A DNA stretch of 64,000 bases, from positions 5,273,001 to 5,337,000 of the forward strand of contig NZ_CP046622.1 in assembly GCF_009755665.1 (NCBI RefSeq). The letters are read 5' to 3'. This document shows positions 17,200-26,139 of the stretch, piece by piece. How positions within the stretch are numbered: the stretch's first letter is position 1; each line of letters begins with the position of its first letter. Made by a program: the position numbers and the translations under genes. The notes under the pieces are model-generated. The model was not told the DNA's origin. It worked only from the letters and a program-made list of their open reading frames with translations, and did not search any database. Source of the stretch: Variovorax paradoxus. Its GTDB lineage: Bacteria > Pseudomonadota > Gammaproteobacteria > Burkholderiales > Burkholderiaceae_C.

Positions 17200-18390
17200 C
17201 TAGTTCTCCCCAAACTTGCGCCGGTACAGCACGTCGAACACAACAGCCACGATCAGCACCTGCCCGATGATCACCATGCGCTTGCCGATGGGTACATCGA
17301 GCAGCAGCATGCCGCTGTCGAGCGACTGCATGATGAGCGCGCCCAGCACCGAGCCGAAGATCGAGCCGGTGCCCCCCGCGAGCGCGGTGCCGCCGATGAC
17401 GGCCGCCGCAATCACGTACAGCTCCATGCCGGTGCCCAGCGAGTTGGTGCCGGCATTGAGGCGTGCAATCGACACGATGGCTGCCACCGTGACCAGCACC
17501 GCGAGCAACGCGAACAGCATCAGCGTGACTCGCTTTACCGGAATGCCCACCAGCGCCGCCGCATCGGGGTTGCCGCCCATTGCGAAAACGTAGCGGCCGA
17601 AGCGCGTGCGGTGAACGATGAACGAGAGCACGATGGCCACGACGGCCCAGATCAGCACCGGGATCGGCAGGCCTTGCGGCGCGTCTTTCGAGGCGATCTG
17701 GTAGTTGTTCATGACCGCCGCGAAGACGAACACCACGGCCGCGGGCACCGCCGTCAGCAGCACCTCCATCCACAGTGGCTCGTTGGGCATTTCATGATGG
17801 GCGCGGGCGCGGCGCTTCTGCAGCATGCGGCCGAACAGCACCAGTGCCACGAAGGCCGCGATGGCCCAAGTCGCGGTGGTGCCGATGCCGCCGTCGTAGC
17901 CGCCGCCGAGCCTCTGGAAGAACTCGTCGTTCACGGGCTGTGTCTTGCCGTCCGCCACCAGGAAGGCCGCGCCGCGAAACGACATCAGGCCGCCCAGCGT
18001 GACCACGAAAGACGGTACGCCCAGCATGGCGGTGAGCCACCCCTGGTAGATGGACACGAGCAGCGCCACCGCAAGGCCCGCCAGGCAGGCCGTGGGCCAC
18101 GACCAGCCCGAGGTGTACTGCAGGTAGGCGATCAGCACGCCGACGAAGCCCATGACGGAGCCTACCGAGAGATCGATGTGGCGCGCGACGATGACGAGCA
18201 CCATCACCGTCGACACGATGCCCACCACGGCCGTCTGCTGCGCCACGTTGTAGAGGTTCTCGGGCGAAAGAAACACGCCGCCGGACATCACGTTGAAGAC
18301 CACGCCCATCGCGATCAGCAGCACGCTCATCAACAGCAGCCGCAGGTCGACGCCGGTGCGCCGCCACCAGCCTGGTGTTTGGTTGCTCAT
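17200..18390 (-). CDS. xylH: Sugar ABC transporter permease, XylH-like
   Basis: A 396-residue CUT2 inner-membrane permease with about ten hydrophobic segments. Family motifs are IVARHIDLSVGSVMGFVG, GVPSFVVTLGGLMSFRGAAF, FGRYVFAMGGNPDAAALVGI and IGGTALAGGTGSIFGSVLGA. A long central loop (RRARAHHEMPNEPLW) is typical of XylH-class permeases, which are longer than RbsC. It forms the membrane channel with the ATPase downstream and the binding protein upstream. The xylose assignment rests on XylF/XylH resemblance and is not certain; related pentoses or fructose are possible. Confidence 0.88.
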   Translation of the reverse strand: MSNQTPGWWRRTGVDLRLLLMSVLLIAMGVVFNVMSGGVFLSPENLYNVAQQTAVVGIVSTVMVLVIVARHIDLSVGSVMGFVGVLIAYLQYTSGWSWPTACLAGLAVALLVSIYQGWLTAMLGVPSFVVTLGGLMSFRGAAFLVADGKTQPVNDEFFQRLGGGYDGGIGTTATWAIAAFVALVLFGRMLQKRRARAHHEMPNEPLWMEVLLTAVPAAVVFVFAAVMNNYQIASKDAPQGLPIPVLIWAVVAIVLSFIVHRTRFGRYVFAMGGNPDAAALVGIPVKRVTLMLFALLAVLVTVAAIVSIARLNAGTNSLGTGMELYVIAAAVIGGTALAGGTGSIFGSVLGALIMQSLDSGMLLLDVPIGKRMVIIGQVLIVAVVFDVLYRRKFGEN

Positions 18391-18514
18391 TTTTTTTGTG
18401 CCCTCTCGAAGCTACGGGTGCGCGGCGGCTCTCCGGCCGAGCCTGCGGGCCGGCCGGCGCAGTGCTGCGCGGATCAATAGCGAGCGGTTGTGCTCGCCGC
18501 TGTGGCTGGTGTTG

Positions 18515-19537
18515 CTACTTGCAGGCCGCGGGCGCGCTGGCCGCCTGGACGCCCTTGCAGAGCTCGTCCTTCTTGATCCAGCCTGCCTTCACGACCACGT
18601 CGAGGTTGTCGCGCGTGATCGGCACCGGCGTGAGCAGGCGGGACGACAGCGAGATCTTCTTCGGCCCCGAATTCCATGGCGCGGACTTTTCGACCGGCTT
18701 GCCCTGCGACAGCGCGATGGCGGCGCTGGCGGCTTCGCGCCCCAGCTCGCGCGAGTCCTTGAAGATGGTGGCGGTCTGCGTGCCCAGTGCAATGCGGTTG
18801 AGCGCCGCAAAGTCGGCGTCCTGGCCCGACACCGGAATGCCGCGCAGGCCCTTGGCCGTGAGCGCGGCCACCGCGCCGCCAGCGGTGCCGTCGTTGGCTG
18901 CCACCACCGCATCGACCTTGTTGCCCACCTTGGTGAGGATCTGCTCCATGTTCTTTTGCGCGACCTCGGGCTTCCAGCCTTCGGTGTATTCGTCGCCGAC
19001 GATCTTGATGTCGCCCTTCTTCACGGCAGCGTCGAGCACCTCTTGCTGGCCCGCGCGCAGGAAGTCGGCGTTCGGGTCGCTCGGCGAGCCCTTGATGATC
19101 ACGTAGTTGCCCTTGGGCTTGACCTTGAACACCTCGCGCGCCTCCATGCGGCCGACCTCGACGTTGTCGAACGTGATGTAGAAGACACCGGGCGCTTCGA
19201 TCAACCGGTCGTAGGCCACCACGGGCACCTTCTGGCGCGTGGCCTTGGTGACAGCAGGCAGGATCGCGTCCTTGTCCATCGCAAGCACGATGAGCGCCTT
19301 GGCGCCCTTGGACATCAGCCCCTCGATGTCGCCCAGCTGCTTTTCAGGCGAACCACCCGCATCGGCGCTGATGTACTTGGCGCCGAGCTTCTCGAGCTGG
19401 GCCTTGATGGCGGCCTCGTCCGTCTTCCAGCGTTCTTCCTGAAAGTTGGACCAGCTCACGCCGACCACGGTCTGGGCCAATGCGCTCACTGCGGTGAGGC
19501 CGAAGGCCATGGCGGCCAAGGTGTGCTTGAGTTGCAT
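18515..19537 (-). CDS. xylF: Sugar ABC transporter periplasmic binding protein, XylF-like
   Basis: A 340-residue exported protein (signal peptide to ALAQ, about residue 22) of the periplasmic binding protein type I sugar group. [48 protein letters not shown] and [16 protein letters not shown] match D-xylose binding proteins. It delivers the sugar to the XylH/ATPase pair. AGGAGA precedes the ATG. First gene of the operon xylF-xylH-ATPase-ROK; the operator candidate lies about 50-75 nt upstream. Confidence 0.9.
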   Translation of the reverse strand: MQLKHTLAAMAFGLTAVSALAQTVVGVSWSNFQEERWKTDEAAIKAQLEKLGAKYISADAGGSPEKQLGDIEGLMSKGAKALIVLAMDKDAILPAVTKATRQKVPVVAYDRLIEAPGVFYITFDNVEVGRMEAREVFKVKPKGNYVIIKGSPSDPNADFLRAGQQEVLDAAVKKGDIKIVGDEYTEGWKPEVAQKNMEQILTKVGNKVDAVVAANDGTAGGAVAALTAKGLRGIPVSGQDADFAALNRIALGTQTATIFKDSRELGREAASAAIALSQGKPVEKSAPWNSGPKKISLSSRLLTPVPITRDNLDVVVKAGWIKKDELCKGVQAASAPAACK

Positions 19538-19585
19538 CGATGTCTCTCCTGTGGTGGTGCCCGGCGAAAACGCCGTGTAAGAAAT

Positions 19586-19612
19586 TAGTTAGTTTGAAGG
19601 GCGAACTAACTA
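19586..19612. promoter_or_regulatory. Perfect 9-bp inverted repeat TAGTTAGTT-N9-AACTAACTA, probable ROK operator
   Basis: It lies 49-75 nt upstream of the xylF-like start, on an AT-rich patch. The arm content resembles the TTAGTTC-type half-sites known for ROK/XylR repressors, and a ROK repressor is encoded in the same operon. The rest of the 295-nt gap 19538-19832 shows only AT-rich promoter-like DNA. Confidence 0.7.
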
Positions 19613-19832
19613 TCCCATTGGTGCCGGGCCAAGGTCATCCGGGAATTCCCGATAAGCCTGGTTTCAAAGTGCAAGGCGATTTAGTGCGGGGCGACACGCG
19701 AGAAACGCAGCACAAGAGCACCGGTGGCGCGCTGCAAAGCATTAAAGAAATCGATGCTCAGCGAGGAAATATATCGTTTTCGGTTATGAGGACTGCTGCT
19801 TAAAGTTTGCCCACCTTCAACTCCCAGCCGCG

Positions 19833-20273
19833 ATGTCCGCCATGAATGCTCCCCACGAAAGAATCCCTTTTCACCTGGCTTTTCCGGTGCGCGACATTGC
19901 CGAAGCCCGCGCGTTCTATGGCGACCTGCTCGGATGCCCCGAAGGCCGCAGCGCGCCCGAATGGGTCGACTTCGATTTCTACGGCCATCAGATCGTGGCG
20001 CATCTCGCGCCCGACGAATGCGGCCACAAGGCCAGCAGTGCGGTGGACGGCCACGACGTGCCGGTGCGCCATTTCGGCGCCATTCTTCCGATGGAAAAGT
20101 GGCAGGCCATGGCCGACAAGCTCGTCGCGCGGCAAACCCGATTCGTGATCGAGCCCTACATCCGCTTCAAGGGCGAGCCGGGCGAACAGGCGACGATGTT
20201 CTTTCTCGATCCGTCGGGCAACGCCATCGAGATGAAGTCGTTCGCGAATCTGGATTCGCTGTTCGCCGTTTGA
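19833..20273 (+). CDS. VOC superfamily (glyoxalase/dioxygenase-like) protein
   Basis: A 146-residue protein with the vicinal-oxygen-chelate beta-alpha-beta-beta-beta repeat. [20 protein letters not shown] opens module one, and a metal-type Glu/His set is recognisable in [13 protein letters not shown] and [15 protein letters not shown]. Such proteins are metal-dependent lyases, isomerases or dioxygenases, or resistance proteins; the substrate cannot be read. A second in-frame ATG at 19842 is possible. It is followed after 11 nt by an orphan amino-acid-type binding protein, probably in one transcript. Confidence 0.85.
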   Translation: MSAMNAPHERIPFHLAFPVRDIAEARAFYGDLLGCPEGRSAPEWVDFDFYGHQIVAHLAPDECGHKASSAVDGHDVPVRHFGAILPMEKWQAMADKLVARQTRFVIEPYIRFKGEPGEQATMFFLDPSGNAIEMKSFANLDSLFAV

Positions 20274-20284
20274 GAAAGCACCGC

Positions 20285-21196
20285 GTGAAAACACATTTGC
20301 TCATCGCGGGCGCCACTGCCGCGGCCCTCCTGCTTTCGGCAGTAAGCGCTTCCGCGCAGACCGATACCCTGAAGAAGATCAGGGAGTCCGGCGCGATCAC
20401 CATGGGCGTGCGAGACGCTTCGGGCGCCATGTCCTTCACGCTCGGGCCGGGGAGCTACACGGGCTTTCATGTCGAAGTCTGCGAGCGTGTCATCGCGGAC
20501 ATCCGGAAAGCGCTGCAGTTCGAGAAGATCAGCGTGAAGTACCAACTGGTCACGCCGCAGAACCGCATTGCCCTGGTACAGAACGGAACGGTCGACATCG
20601 AATGCGGCACCACCACCAACAATGCGGCGCGCCAGAAAGACGTGGCGTTTGCGCCTACGCTCTATGTCGAAGGGGTGCGCATCGCCGTCAAGGCAAGCTC
20701 GGGCATTGCTTCCGCGGCGCAGTTTGCAGGCAAGGCAGTGGCCGCGACAACAGGCACCACGTCTGTACAAATTCTGCGAAAGCTCAAGCGCGATGGTGCG
20801 GGCGAGATTGCGGAGGTGCTGGCCAAGGACAACAGCGAGGGTTTCCTGCTGCTCGAGTCGGGTCGCGTGGACGGCTTTGCAGCCGATGGCCAGATTCTTG
20901 CCACGCTGATTTCCAAGAGCAGGGAGCCGGCGCAATACAAGCTGCTCGACCAGGTGCTCAGCGTGGAGCCGATTGCAATCATGCTTCCGAAGGGCGACGC
21001 GGCATTCAAGAAGCTCGTCGACCAGAGCGTGGTGTCGCTCGCCAGGAGCGGAGAGGCCGCGCGCATCTACGACAAGTGGTTTGTGCAGCCCATTCCGCCT
21101 CACAACTCGAAGGTCGGCCTGCCGGCGAGCGCACTGACCCAAGCAGCCTGGGCGACCCCGACGGACAAGCCGATGGAAGAGTACGAAGCGCGATAA
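20285..21196 (+). CDS. Family 3 extracellular solute-binding protein (glutamate/aspartate GltI-like), orphan
   Basis: A 303-residue periplasmic receptor starting at GTG, with a signal peptide (LLIAGATAAALLLSAVSASAQ). GAITMGVRDASGAMSF, LVTPQNRIALVQNGTVDIEC and TTNNAARQKDVAFAPTLYVE are characteristic of GltI-type receptors for acidic amino acids. No permease or ATPase follows, so it must share a transporter encoded elsewhere. It is downstream of the VOC gene; the next gene is a LysR regulator 70 nt away on the same strand. Confidence 0.88.
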   Translation: MKTHLLIAGATAAALLLSAVSASAQTDTLKKIRESGAITMGVRDASGAMSFTLGPGSYTGFHVEVCERVIADIRKALQFEKISVKYQLVTPQNRIALVQNGTVDIECGTTTNNAARQKDVAFAPTLYVEGVRIAVKASSGIASAAQFAGKAVAATTGTTSVQILRKLKRDGAGEIAEVLAKDNSEGFLLLESGRVDGFAADGQILATLISKSREPAQYKLLDQVLSVEPIAIMLPKGDAAFKKLVDQSVVSLARSGEAARIYDKWFVQPIPPHNSKVGLPASALTQAAWATPTDKPMEEYEAR

Positions 21197-21266
21197 CGCT
21201 TTGGCCATGCATGGATCGAAGTGATGAATCGTTGAACCGGGCATCGATTCTTGAGATGCTCGGGCC

Positions 21267-22154
21267 ATGATCAACGAGCTCAGAACCTTCATCGCCGTGT
21301 GCCGACACGGCACGTTTGCCGCCGCTGGCGAGCGCATCGGCCTGACGCAATCGGCCGTCAGCAGCCAGATCAAGCGGCTCGAGGAAGCGCTGGGCTTCGA
21401 GCTCTTCGACAGGACGGGCCGGTCAGCCACCTTGAATGCGGCCGGCGAGACGACGCTGGGGCGCGCGGAAGAAATCTGTGCGCTCTATGCAAAGCTCGGC
21501 GAATTGCCGGAGGATGCCGCCCGCGGTGGGTTGCTGCGGATCGGCGCCATTGCGTCAACCCAATCGACGCTGCTGGCGCGGGCGCTTGCCAGCCTTCGCA
21601 AGGAGCTTCCGCAACTTCGCGTGCATGTGTCGCCGGGCGTGTCGATGCGCCTGATGGACGACCTGGACGCTGGCGTGATCGACGCCGCGGTCATCATCCG
21701 GCCGCCTTTCGGGCTTCTTCCGGACCTGGCGTGGCAATCGCTGGTGCACGAACCGTACGTGCTCATTGCGCCCAAGAAAATGCCGGGAAAGGACTGGCGC
21801 ACCCTCATCCAGGAGCATCCGTTCCTTCGCTACGACCGCGCATCGTTCGGCGGCCGCATGGTGGAACGGTTCCTGCGCCGCGAAGGCATCGTGGTCAACG
21901 ATTCCATCGAGCTCGACGAAATACCGGGGCTCATCCACATGACATCCAAAGGGCTGGGCGTTGCCCTGGTGCCGCTGGTGGAGGCGCACCTTCCGCTGCC
22001 TGCGAGCGTTCGCGTGCTCTCGCTCGGCGAGCTGACGTTCTACAGGGAAGTGGGTCTTCTCCAACGAAAGCCGCGAGCCAGCCCACCTATCGTGGGGCGG
22101 CTCGCACAGTGCTTGCAAGAAGCGGCCGAAGCGACAGAGGCACCTCGGGGGTAA
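21267..22154 (+). CDS. LysR family transcriptional regulator
   Basis: A 295-residue LTTR. The winged HTH lies at about 1-60 (FIAVCRHGTFAAAGERIGLT ... QSAVSSQIKRLEEALGFELF) and is followed by a substrate-binding effector domain. It lies immediately upstream of, and co-directional with, the E1 alpha/beta pair (73 nt). It might control that pair or the upstream receptor gene. The effector is unknown. Confidence 0.9.
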   Translation: MINELRTFIAVCRHGTFAAAGERIGLTQSAVSSQIKRLEEALGFELFDRTGRSATLNAAGETTLGRAEEICALYAKLGELPEDAARGGLLRIGAIASTQSTLLARALASLRKELPQLRVHVSPGVSMRLMDDLDAGVIDAAVIIRPPFGLLPDLAWQSLVHEPYVLIAPKKMPGKDWRTLIQEHPFLRYDRASFGGRMVERFLRREGIVVNDSIELDEIPGLIHMTSKGLGVALVPLVEAHLPLPASVRVLSLGELTFYREVGLLQRKPRASPPIVGRLAQCLQEAAEATEAPRG

Positions 22155-22227
22155 GCCCCGTGCCGAAGGGTGGTCGCGCTTGATACCATTTTTCCAACGC
22201 GCCCGCATCACCGGCGCTGGAGACACA

Positions 22228-23262
22228 ATGGATTCGAGCAATTCAAGCGCCACGCCAAGGATCATCGGCGAGGCGCTGTACCGCACCATGGTGCGCATCC
22301 GCGCATTCGAGAACGCCGCCGAAGCGGCCAGCCAGGGCGGCGTGAGCGCCTATGGCCAGCAGGCCGCCGGCTCCGCCAAGGTGCGCGGACCGCTGCACCT
22401 TTCGACCGGGCAAGAAGCGGTGCCGGCGGGCGTGTGCGCCCACCTGCGCGTGAGCGATTACCTCACCTCCACGCATCGCGGCCACGGCCACACGCTGGCC
22501 AAGGGCGCTGACCTGGTCCGCATGATGTGCGAGCTGTTCGGCAAGGCCACCGGCTTCAACGGCGGCAAGGGCGGCTCGATGCACATTGCGGATTTCTCGG
22601 TCGGCATGCTGGGCGCGAACGGTGTGGTGGCGGCCGGCCTGCCGATTGCCGTGGGCGCGGCGCACGCGCAAAAGGTGCTCAAGAAAAACGGTGACATCAC
22701 GGTCTGCTTTTTCGGCGACGGTGCAATCAACCGCGGTCCCTTTCTCGAGGCGCTGAACTGGGCGCGCGTGTACGAGCTGCCGGTGCTCTTCGTCTGCGAG
22801 GACAACCGCTGGAGCGCGACCACGGCGAGCGGGCCGATGACGGCGGGCGAAGGCGCATCGGCACGCGCCGCATCGATGGACATCGCAGCCACGCAGGTCG
22901 ATGGCAACGACGTGTTCGCGGTGCACGAAACCGCCGCGCGGCTGGTGCACGAAGTGCGCGACGGGGGCGGGCCGCGCCTGCTGCATGCGCTGACCTACCG
23001 GGTGAAGGGGCACGTCTCGGTCGACCTCGCGGCGTACCGCGATCCGGCCGAGCTCGCCGCGGCGGTCGAAACCGATCCGATCGCACGTGCGCGCGGGCAT
23101 CTGCTCTCGCATGGCGCGACCGCTGCCGCGCTCGACGCGATTGAGAACGCTGCTCGCGACGAGGTCGATACCGCCCTGGCCATTGCCGATGCGGCACCCT
23201 GGCCTGACGCCACCGCCGCTTTCACCGACGTGCAGACCATCGGAGCGGGCCAATGGCACTGA
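22228..23262 (+). CDS. Thiamine-diphosphate dehydrogenase E1 component, alpha subunit (acetoin/pyruvate type)
   Basis: A 344-residue alpha subunit of an alpha2beta2 2-oxoacid or acetoin dehydrogenase E1. Core motifs are THRGHGHTLAKG (82-93), NGGKGGSMHIAD (111-122) and the ThDP/Mg motif GDGAINRG (163-170) through the Asn at 193. The sequence style is closest to acetoin dehydrogenase AcoA. GGAGA precedes ATG 22228. The beta gene overlaps its 3' end by 10 nt. There is no E2 or E3 gene nearby, so the complex partner must be elsewhere, or the pair acts alone. Confidence 0.9.
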   Translation: MDSSNSSATPRIIGEALYRTMVRIRAFENAAEAASQGGVSAYGQQAAGSAKVRGPLHLSTGQEAVPAGVCAHLRVSDYLTSTHRGHGHTLAKGADLVRMMCELFGKATGFNGGKGGSMHIADFSVGMLGANGVVAAGLPIAVGAAHAQKVLKKNGDITVCFFGDGAINRGPFLEALNWARVYELPVLFVCEDNRWSATTASGPMTAGEGASARAASMDIAATQVDGNDVFAVHETAARLVHEVRDGGGPRLLHALTYRVKGHVSVDLAAYRDPAELAAAVETDPIARARGHLLSHGATAAALDAIENAARDEVDTALAIADAAPWPDATAAFTDVQTIGAGQWH

Positions 23263-24218
23263 CCAAGGATTTAAGCTATTCCGAAGCCGCGGTGCTCGCG
23301 GTTCAGCGCGAGATGGAAGCCGATGCACGCGTGGTGGTGCTCGGCGAAGACGTGGGCCGCGGCGGCATTTTCGGCCAGTACAAAGGGCTGCAGCAGACCT
23401 TCGGCGCCGAGCGCGTGATCGACACGCCGATCAGCGAAGCCGCGATCATGGGTGCTGGCGTGGGCATGGCGCTCGCGGGCCTGCGCCCGGTGGTCGAGAT
23501 GCGCGTGGTCGACTTTGCACTCTGCGGCATGGATGAGCTGGTGAACCAGGCCGCCAAGAACCGCTTCATGTTCGGCGGGCAGGGCCGCGTGCCGCTGGTG
23601 GCGCGCATGCCGGGAGGCATCTGGGACGCCTCGGCCGCGCAGCATTCGCAGTCCCTCGAGGCCTGGTTTGCGCACCTGCCGGGCGTGGTGGTGGTGAGCC
23701 CCTCGACGCCGCAGGACAACTACAGCCTGCTGCGCGCCGCGCTGCAGTGCGGCGATCCGGTGGTCTACATCGAGCACAAGACGCTGTGGGGCCTGCGCGG
23801 CGAAGTGGACGAAGACATGGCCGTGCCGCTTGGCAAGGCGCGGCGCGTGCGCGAAGGCAACGCGATCACGATCGTGAGCTGGAGCAAGCAGGTGCAGGCG
23901 TGCACCGCCGCCTGCGATGCGCTCGCGGCCGAAGGCATTGCGGCCGACCTGATCGACCTGCGCACGCTCTGGCTATGGGACCGCGAGACGGTGCTCGCTT
24001 CTTGCGCGCGCACGCAGCGGCTGCTGGTGGTGCACGAGGCGGTGCAGGTGGCCGGCTTCGGTGCCGAGATTGCGGCCACCGCCGCCGAAGCCACCGGGTG
24101 CCGCGTGGCGCGGCTCGGCGCGCCGCGCATTCCGGTCGGCTACGCGCCGGTGCTGGAGGCGCAGTCGCGCGTCGGTGCCGAAGCCGTGGCGACGGCCGCG
24201 AAAAAGCTGCTGGGCTGA
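23253..24218 (+). CDS. Thiamine-diphosphate dehydrogenase E1 component, beta subunit (acetoin/pyruvate type)
   Basis: A 321-residue beta subunit. VVVLGEDVGRGGIFGQYKGL, DTPISEAAIMGAGVGMALAG and RMPGGIWDASAAQHSQSLEA are the E1-beta signature blocks; the His in AAQHSQ is the conserved active-site one. It is translationally coupled to the alpha gene by overlap. The length (about 325 aa) is typical. It is followed by a convergent SDR gene 34 nt away, with no E2 or E3. Confidence 0.9.
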   Translation: MALTKDLSYSEAAVLAVQREMEADARVVVLGEDVGRGGIFGQYKGLQQTFGAERVIDTPISEAAIMGAGVGMALAGLRPVVEMRVVDFALCGMDELVNQAAKNRFMFGGQGRVPLVARMPGGIWDASAAQHSQSLEAWFAHLPGVVVVSPSTPQDNYSLLRAALQCGDPVVYIEHKTLWGLRGEVDEDMAVPLGKARRVREGNAITIVSWSKQVQACTAACDALAAEGIAADLIDLRTLWLWDRETVLASCARTQRLLVVHEAVQVAGFGAEIAATAAEATGCRVARLGAPRIPVGYAPVLEAQSRVGAEAVATAAKKLLG

Positions 24219-24252
24219 TGTCGGGCCTTTGGAGGCCCATCAACTCGGCCGT

Positions 24253-25029
24253 TCAGGCCGCGAAGCCGCCGTCGATGTTGAGGCTCGCGCCCGTCACAAA
24301 GGCAGCCTCGGGGCTGGACAGGTAAGCCACCATGCCGGCGATTTCTTCGGGGTGCGCATGGCGGGCGAGCGCCATCAGCCCGTGCATGGCGGCGGCGTTC
24401 GGGCCGTCGACCGGATTCATGTCGGTGTTGACCGGGCCGGGCTGCACGTTGTTCACCGTGATGCCCCGCGGGCCGAGGTCGCGCGCAAGGCCCTGCACCA
24501 GCCCCTTCAACGCCGACTTGCTCATGGCATAGGCGCTGCCCCCGGGCCAGGGCATGCGCTCGGCGTTGGTGCTGCCGATGTTGATGATGCGGCCACCTTC
24601 GCCCATGTGGCGCGAGGCCGCCTTGGCCGCGACGAACACGGCGCGCACGTTGATGTCGAGCGTCTTGTCGAAGTCCTCGAGCGAGAAGTCGTCGAGGCTG
24701 CCGCCGAGGAACACGCCCGCGTTGTTCACCAGCACATCGATCTTGCCGAGCGTGCGGGCCGCCTCGTCGATACCGGCCGTGAGCGCGGCGGCGTCGGCGC
24801 TGTCGATCTTCAGCGCCAGTGCGCGGCCGCCTTCGGCTTCGATGCTGCGTGCGAGCTCATCGGCCGGAGCGCTGGAGCTGGCGTAGCTGAAGGCCACGGC
24901 GGCGCCGTCGCGGACCAGGCGGCGCACGATGGCGGCGCCGATTCCGCGCGAACCGCCGGTGACGAAAGCGACCTTGCCAGCCAGGACGGGAGTGGTGGGT
25001 TGGGGGGTGGATTGAGGGGTGGAGGCCAT
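24253..25029 (-). CDS. Short-chain dehydrogenase/reductase (3-oxoacyl-ACP reductase-like)
   Basis: A 258-residue NAD(P)-dependent SDR. The cofactor motif TGGSRGIG is near residue 25, NNAGVFLGG near 98, catalytic Ser in INIGSTNAE, catalytic YAMSK (Tyr-x3-Lys) and VQPGPVNTDMNP. The Arg after TGGS favours NADPH. The substrate is not predictable. It is divergent from a LysR regulator 111 nt away, a classical regulator-target pair, and AGGAAA precedes the ATG. The longer frame upstream runs into the LysR promoter and was rejected. Confidence 0.9.
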   Translation of the reverse strand: MASTPQSTPQPTTPVLAGKVAFVTGGSRGIGAAIVRRLVRDGAAVAFSYASSSAPADELARSIEAEGGRALALKIDSADAAALTAGIDEAARTLGKIDVLVNNAGVFLGGSLDDFSLEDFDKTLDINVRAVFVAAKAASRHMGEGGRIINIGSTNAERMPWPGGSAYAMSKSALKGLVQGLARDLGPRGITVNNVQPGPVNTDMNPVDGPNAAAMHGLMALARHAHPEEIAGMVAYLSSPEAAFVTGASLNIDGGFAA

Positions 25030-25115
25030 GTGGTTTCCTGAGGTTGTGAACTGGAAGACCTTCAGTGTCAGGATTTCATTACCTTCCCGGTAGCCGTCAA
25101 TTGGTGCAATCAAAT

Positions 25116-25130
25116 TCAACCATTGGTTGA
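25116..25130. promoter_or_regulatory. Palindrome TCAACC-ATT-GGTTGA between divergent SDR and LysR genes
   Basis: A perfect 6-bp dyad with a 3-nt spacer ends 10 nt before the LysR start, in the 111-nt shared promoter. The position suits autoregulation of the LysR gene; part of a second CAATTGGTG motif lies just upstream. The role is inferred. Confidence 0.5.
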
Positions 25131-25140
25131 AAATGTGCAG

Positions 25141-26067
25141 ATGGAACCGCTCAATCACCTCGATTCTTTTGTCCAGAGCGCGGAAAGCGGCAGCTTCTCA
25201 GCCGCTGCCCGGCGGCTGGGGCTCACGCCCGCGGCGGTCAGCAAGAACGTCGCCCGGCTCGAAGCCCGCCTGGGCGTTCGGCTGTTTCAGCGCAGCACGC
25301 GGCGCCTGACGTTGACGGAAGGCGGTGAACGATTCCTGGGGCAGATCGGCGGGGCGCTCGCAACGCTGAAAGACGCCGTGGCCGATGTTTCGAAGGACGA
25401 CGGCCAACCTGCCGGAACGCTGAAGGTGAGCATGGGCCAGGCGTTCGGCCGGGAGCATGTGTTGCCGCTCATGGGCGACTTTCTTGCGCGGTACCCATCG
25501 ATCCTGCCCGACTGGCATTTCGACAACCAGCAGGTGGACCTGGTGGGTGAGGGCTTCGACGCGGCCATTGGCGGCGGCATCGAGCTGTCGCCCGGCATGG
25601 TGGCGCGTGAGCTGGCGCGCATCCACGTGGTGGCGGTCGCCGCGCCGGGGTATCTGGCAGGCCGCGCGTTGCCCGGCCATCCGGCGGAGCTGGCGCAGTT
25701 CGACGCGCTGCTGCGCCGTTCTTCGCCCACGGGCCGGCTGCGCAGCTGGACGCTGCAGCACGCCAAGGGCGACCAGACCACGGTGGAGCTGCCCCGGCCG
25801 CGCGCGATCTTCAACGATCCGGAAGCGATTGCCCATGCCGCGCTGATGGGCCTGGGCGTGGCCATGCTGCCGATGCCTTTCGTCGAGCGGGGCTTGCGCA
25901 GCGGCGAGCTGGTGCGCCTGCTGCCCGAGTGGCATTTCGATGCGGGCGCGGTCTGGCTTTATTACCCCAGCAAGAAGCTGCTGCCGGCCAAGACGCGGGT
26001 GTTCGTCGACTTTGTGCTGGAGCGCTTTCGGCGTGAGCGCTTCGCACAGCGGATGCAGGTGGCCTAA
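25141..26067 (+). CDS. LysR family transcriptional regulator (CrgA/DsdC-like subgroup)
   Basis: A 308-residue LTTR. The HTH (FVQSAESGSFSAAARRLGLT ... PAAVSKNVARLE) occupies about 10-60 and an effector domain follows (GTLKVSMGQAFGREHVLPLM, DAAIGGGIELSPGMVARELA). ATG 25141 was preferred to an upstream TTG because the palindrome occupies the region between. The probable target is the divergent SDR gene. Confidence 0.9.
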   Translation: MEPLNHLDSFVQSAESGSFSAAARRLGLTPAAVSKNVARLEARLGVRLFQRSTRRLTLTEGGERFLGQIGGALATLKDAVADVSKDDGQPAGTLKVSMGQAFGREHVLPLMGDFLARYPSILPDWHFDNQQVDLVGEGFDAAIGGGIELSPGMVARELARIHVVAVAAPGYLAGRALPGHPAELAQFDALLRRSSPTGRLRSWTLQHAKGDQTTVELPRPRAIFNDPEAIAHAALMGLGVAMLPMPFVERGLRSGELVRLLPEWHFDAGAVWLYYPSKKLLPAKTRVFVDFVLERFRRERFAQRMQVA

Positions 26068-26139
26068 CCGGCATACCCGGCGCGCCACCGGGGTTTTTAC
26101 CCGCGACGCACGATGCCGTTCACCTGTACAAACGCGCGC

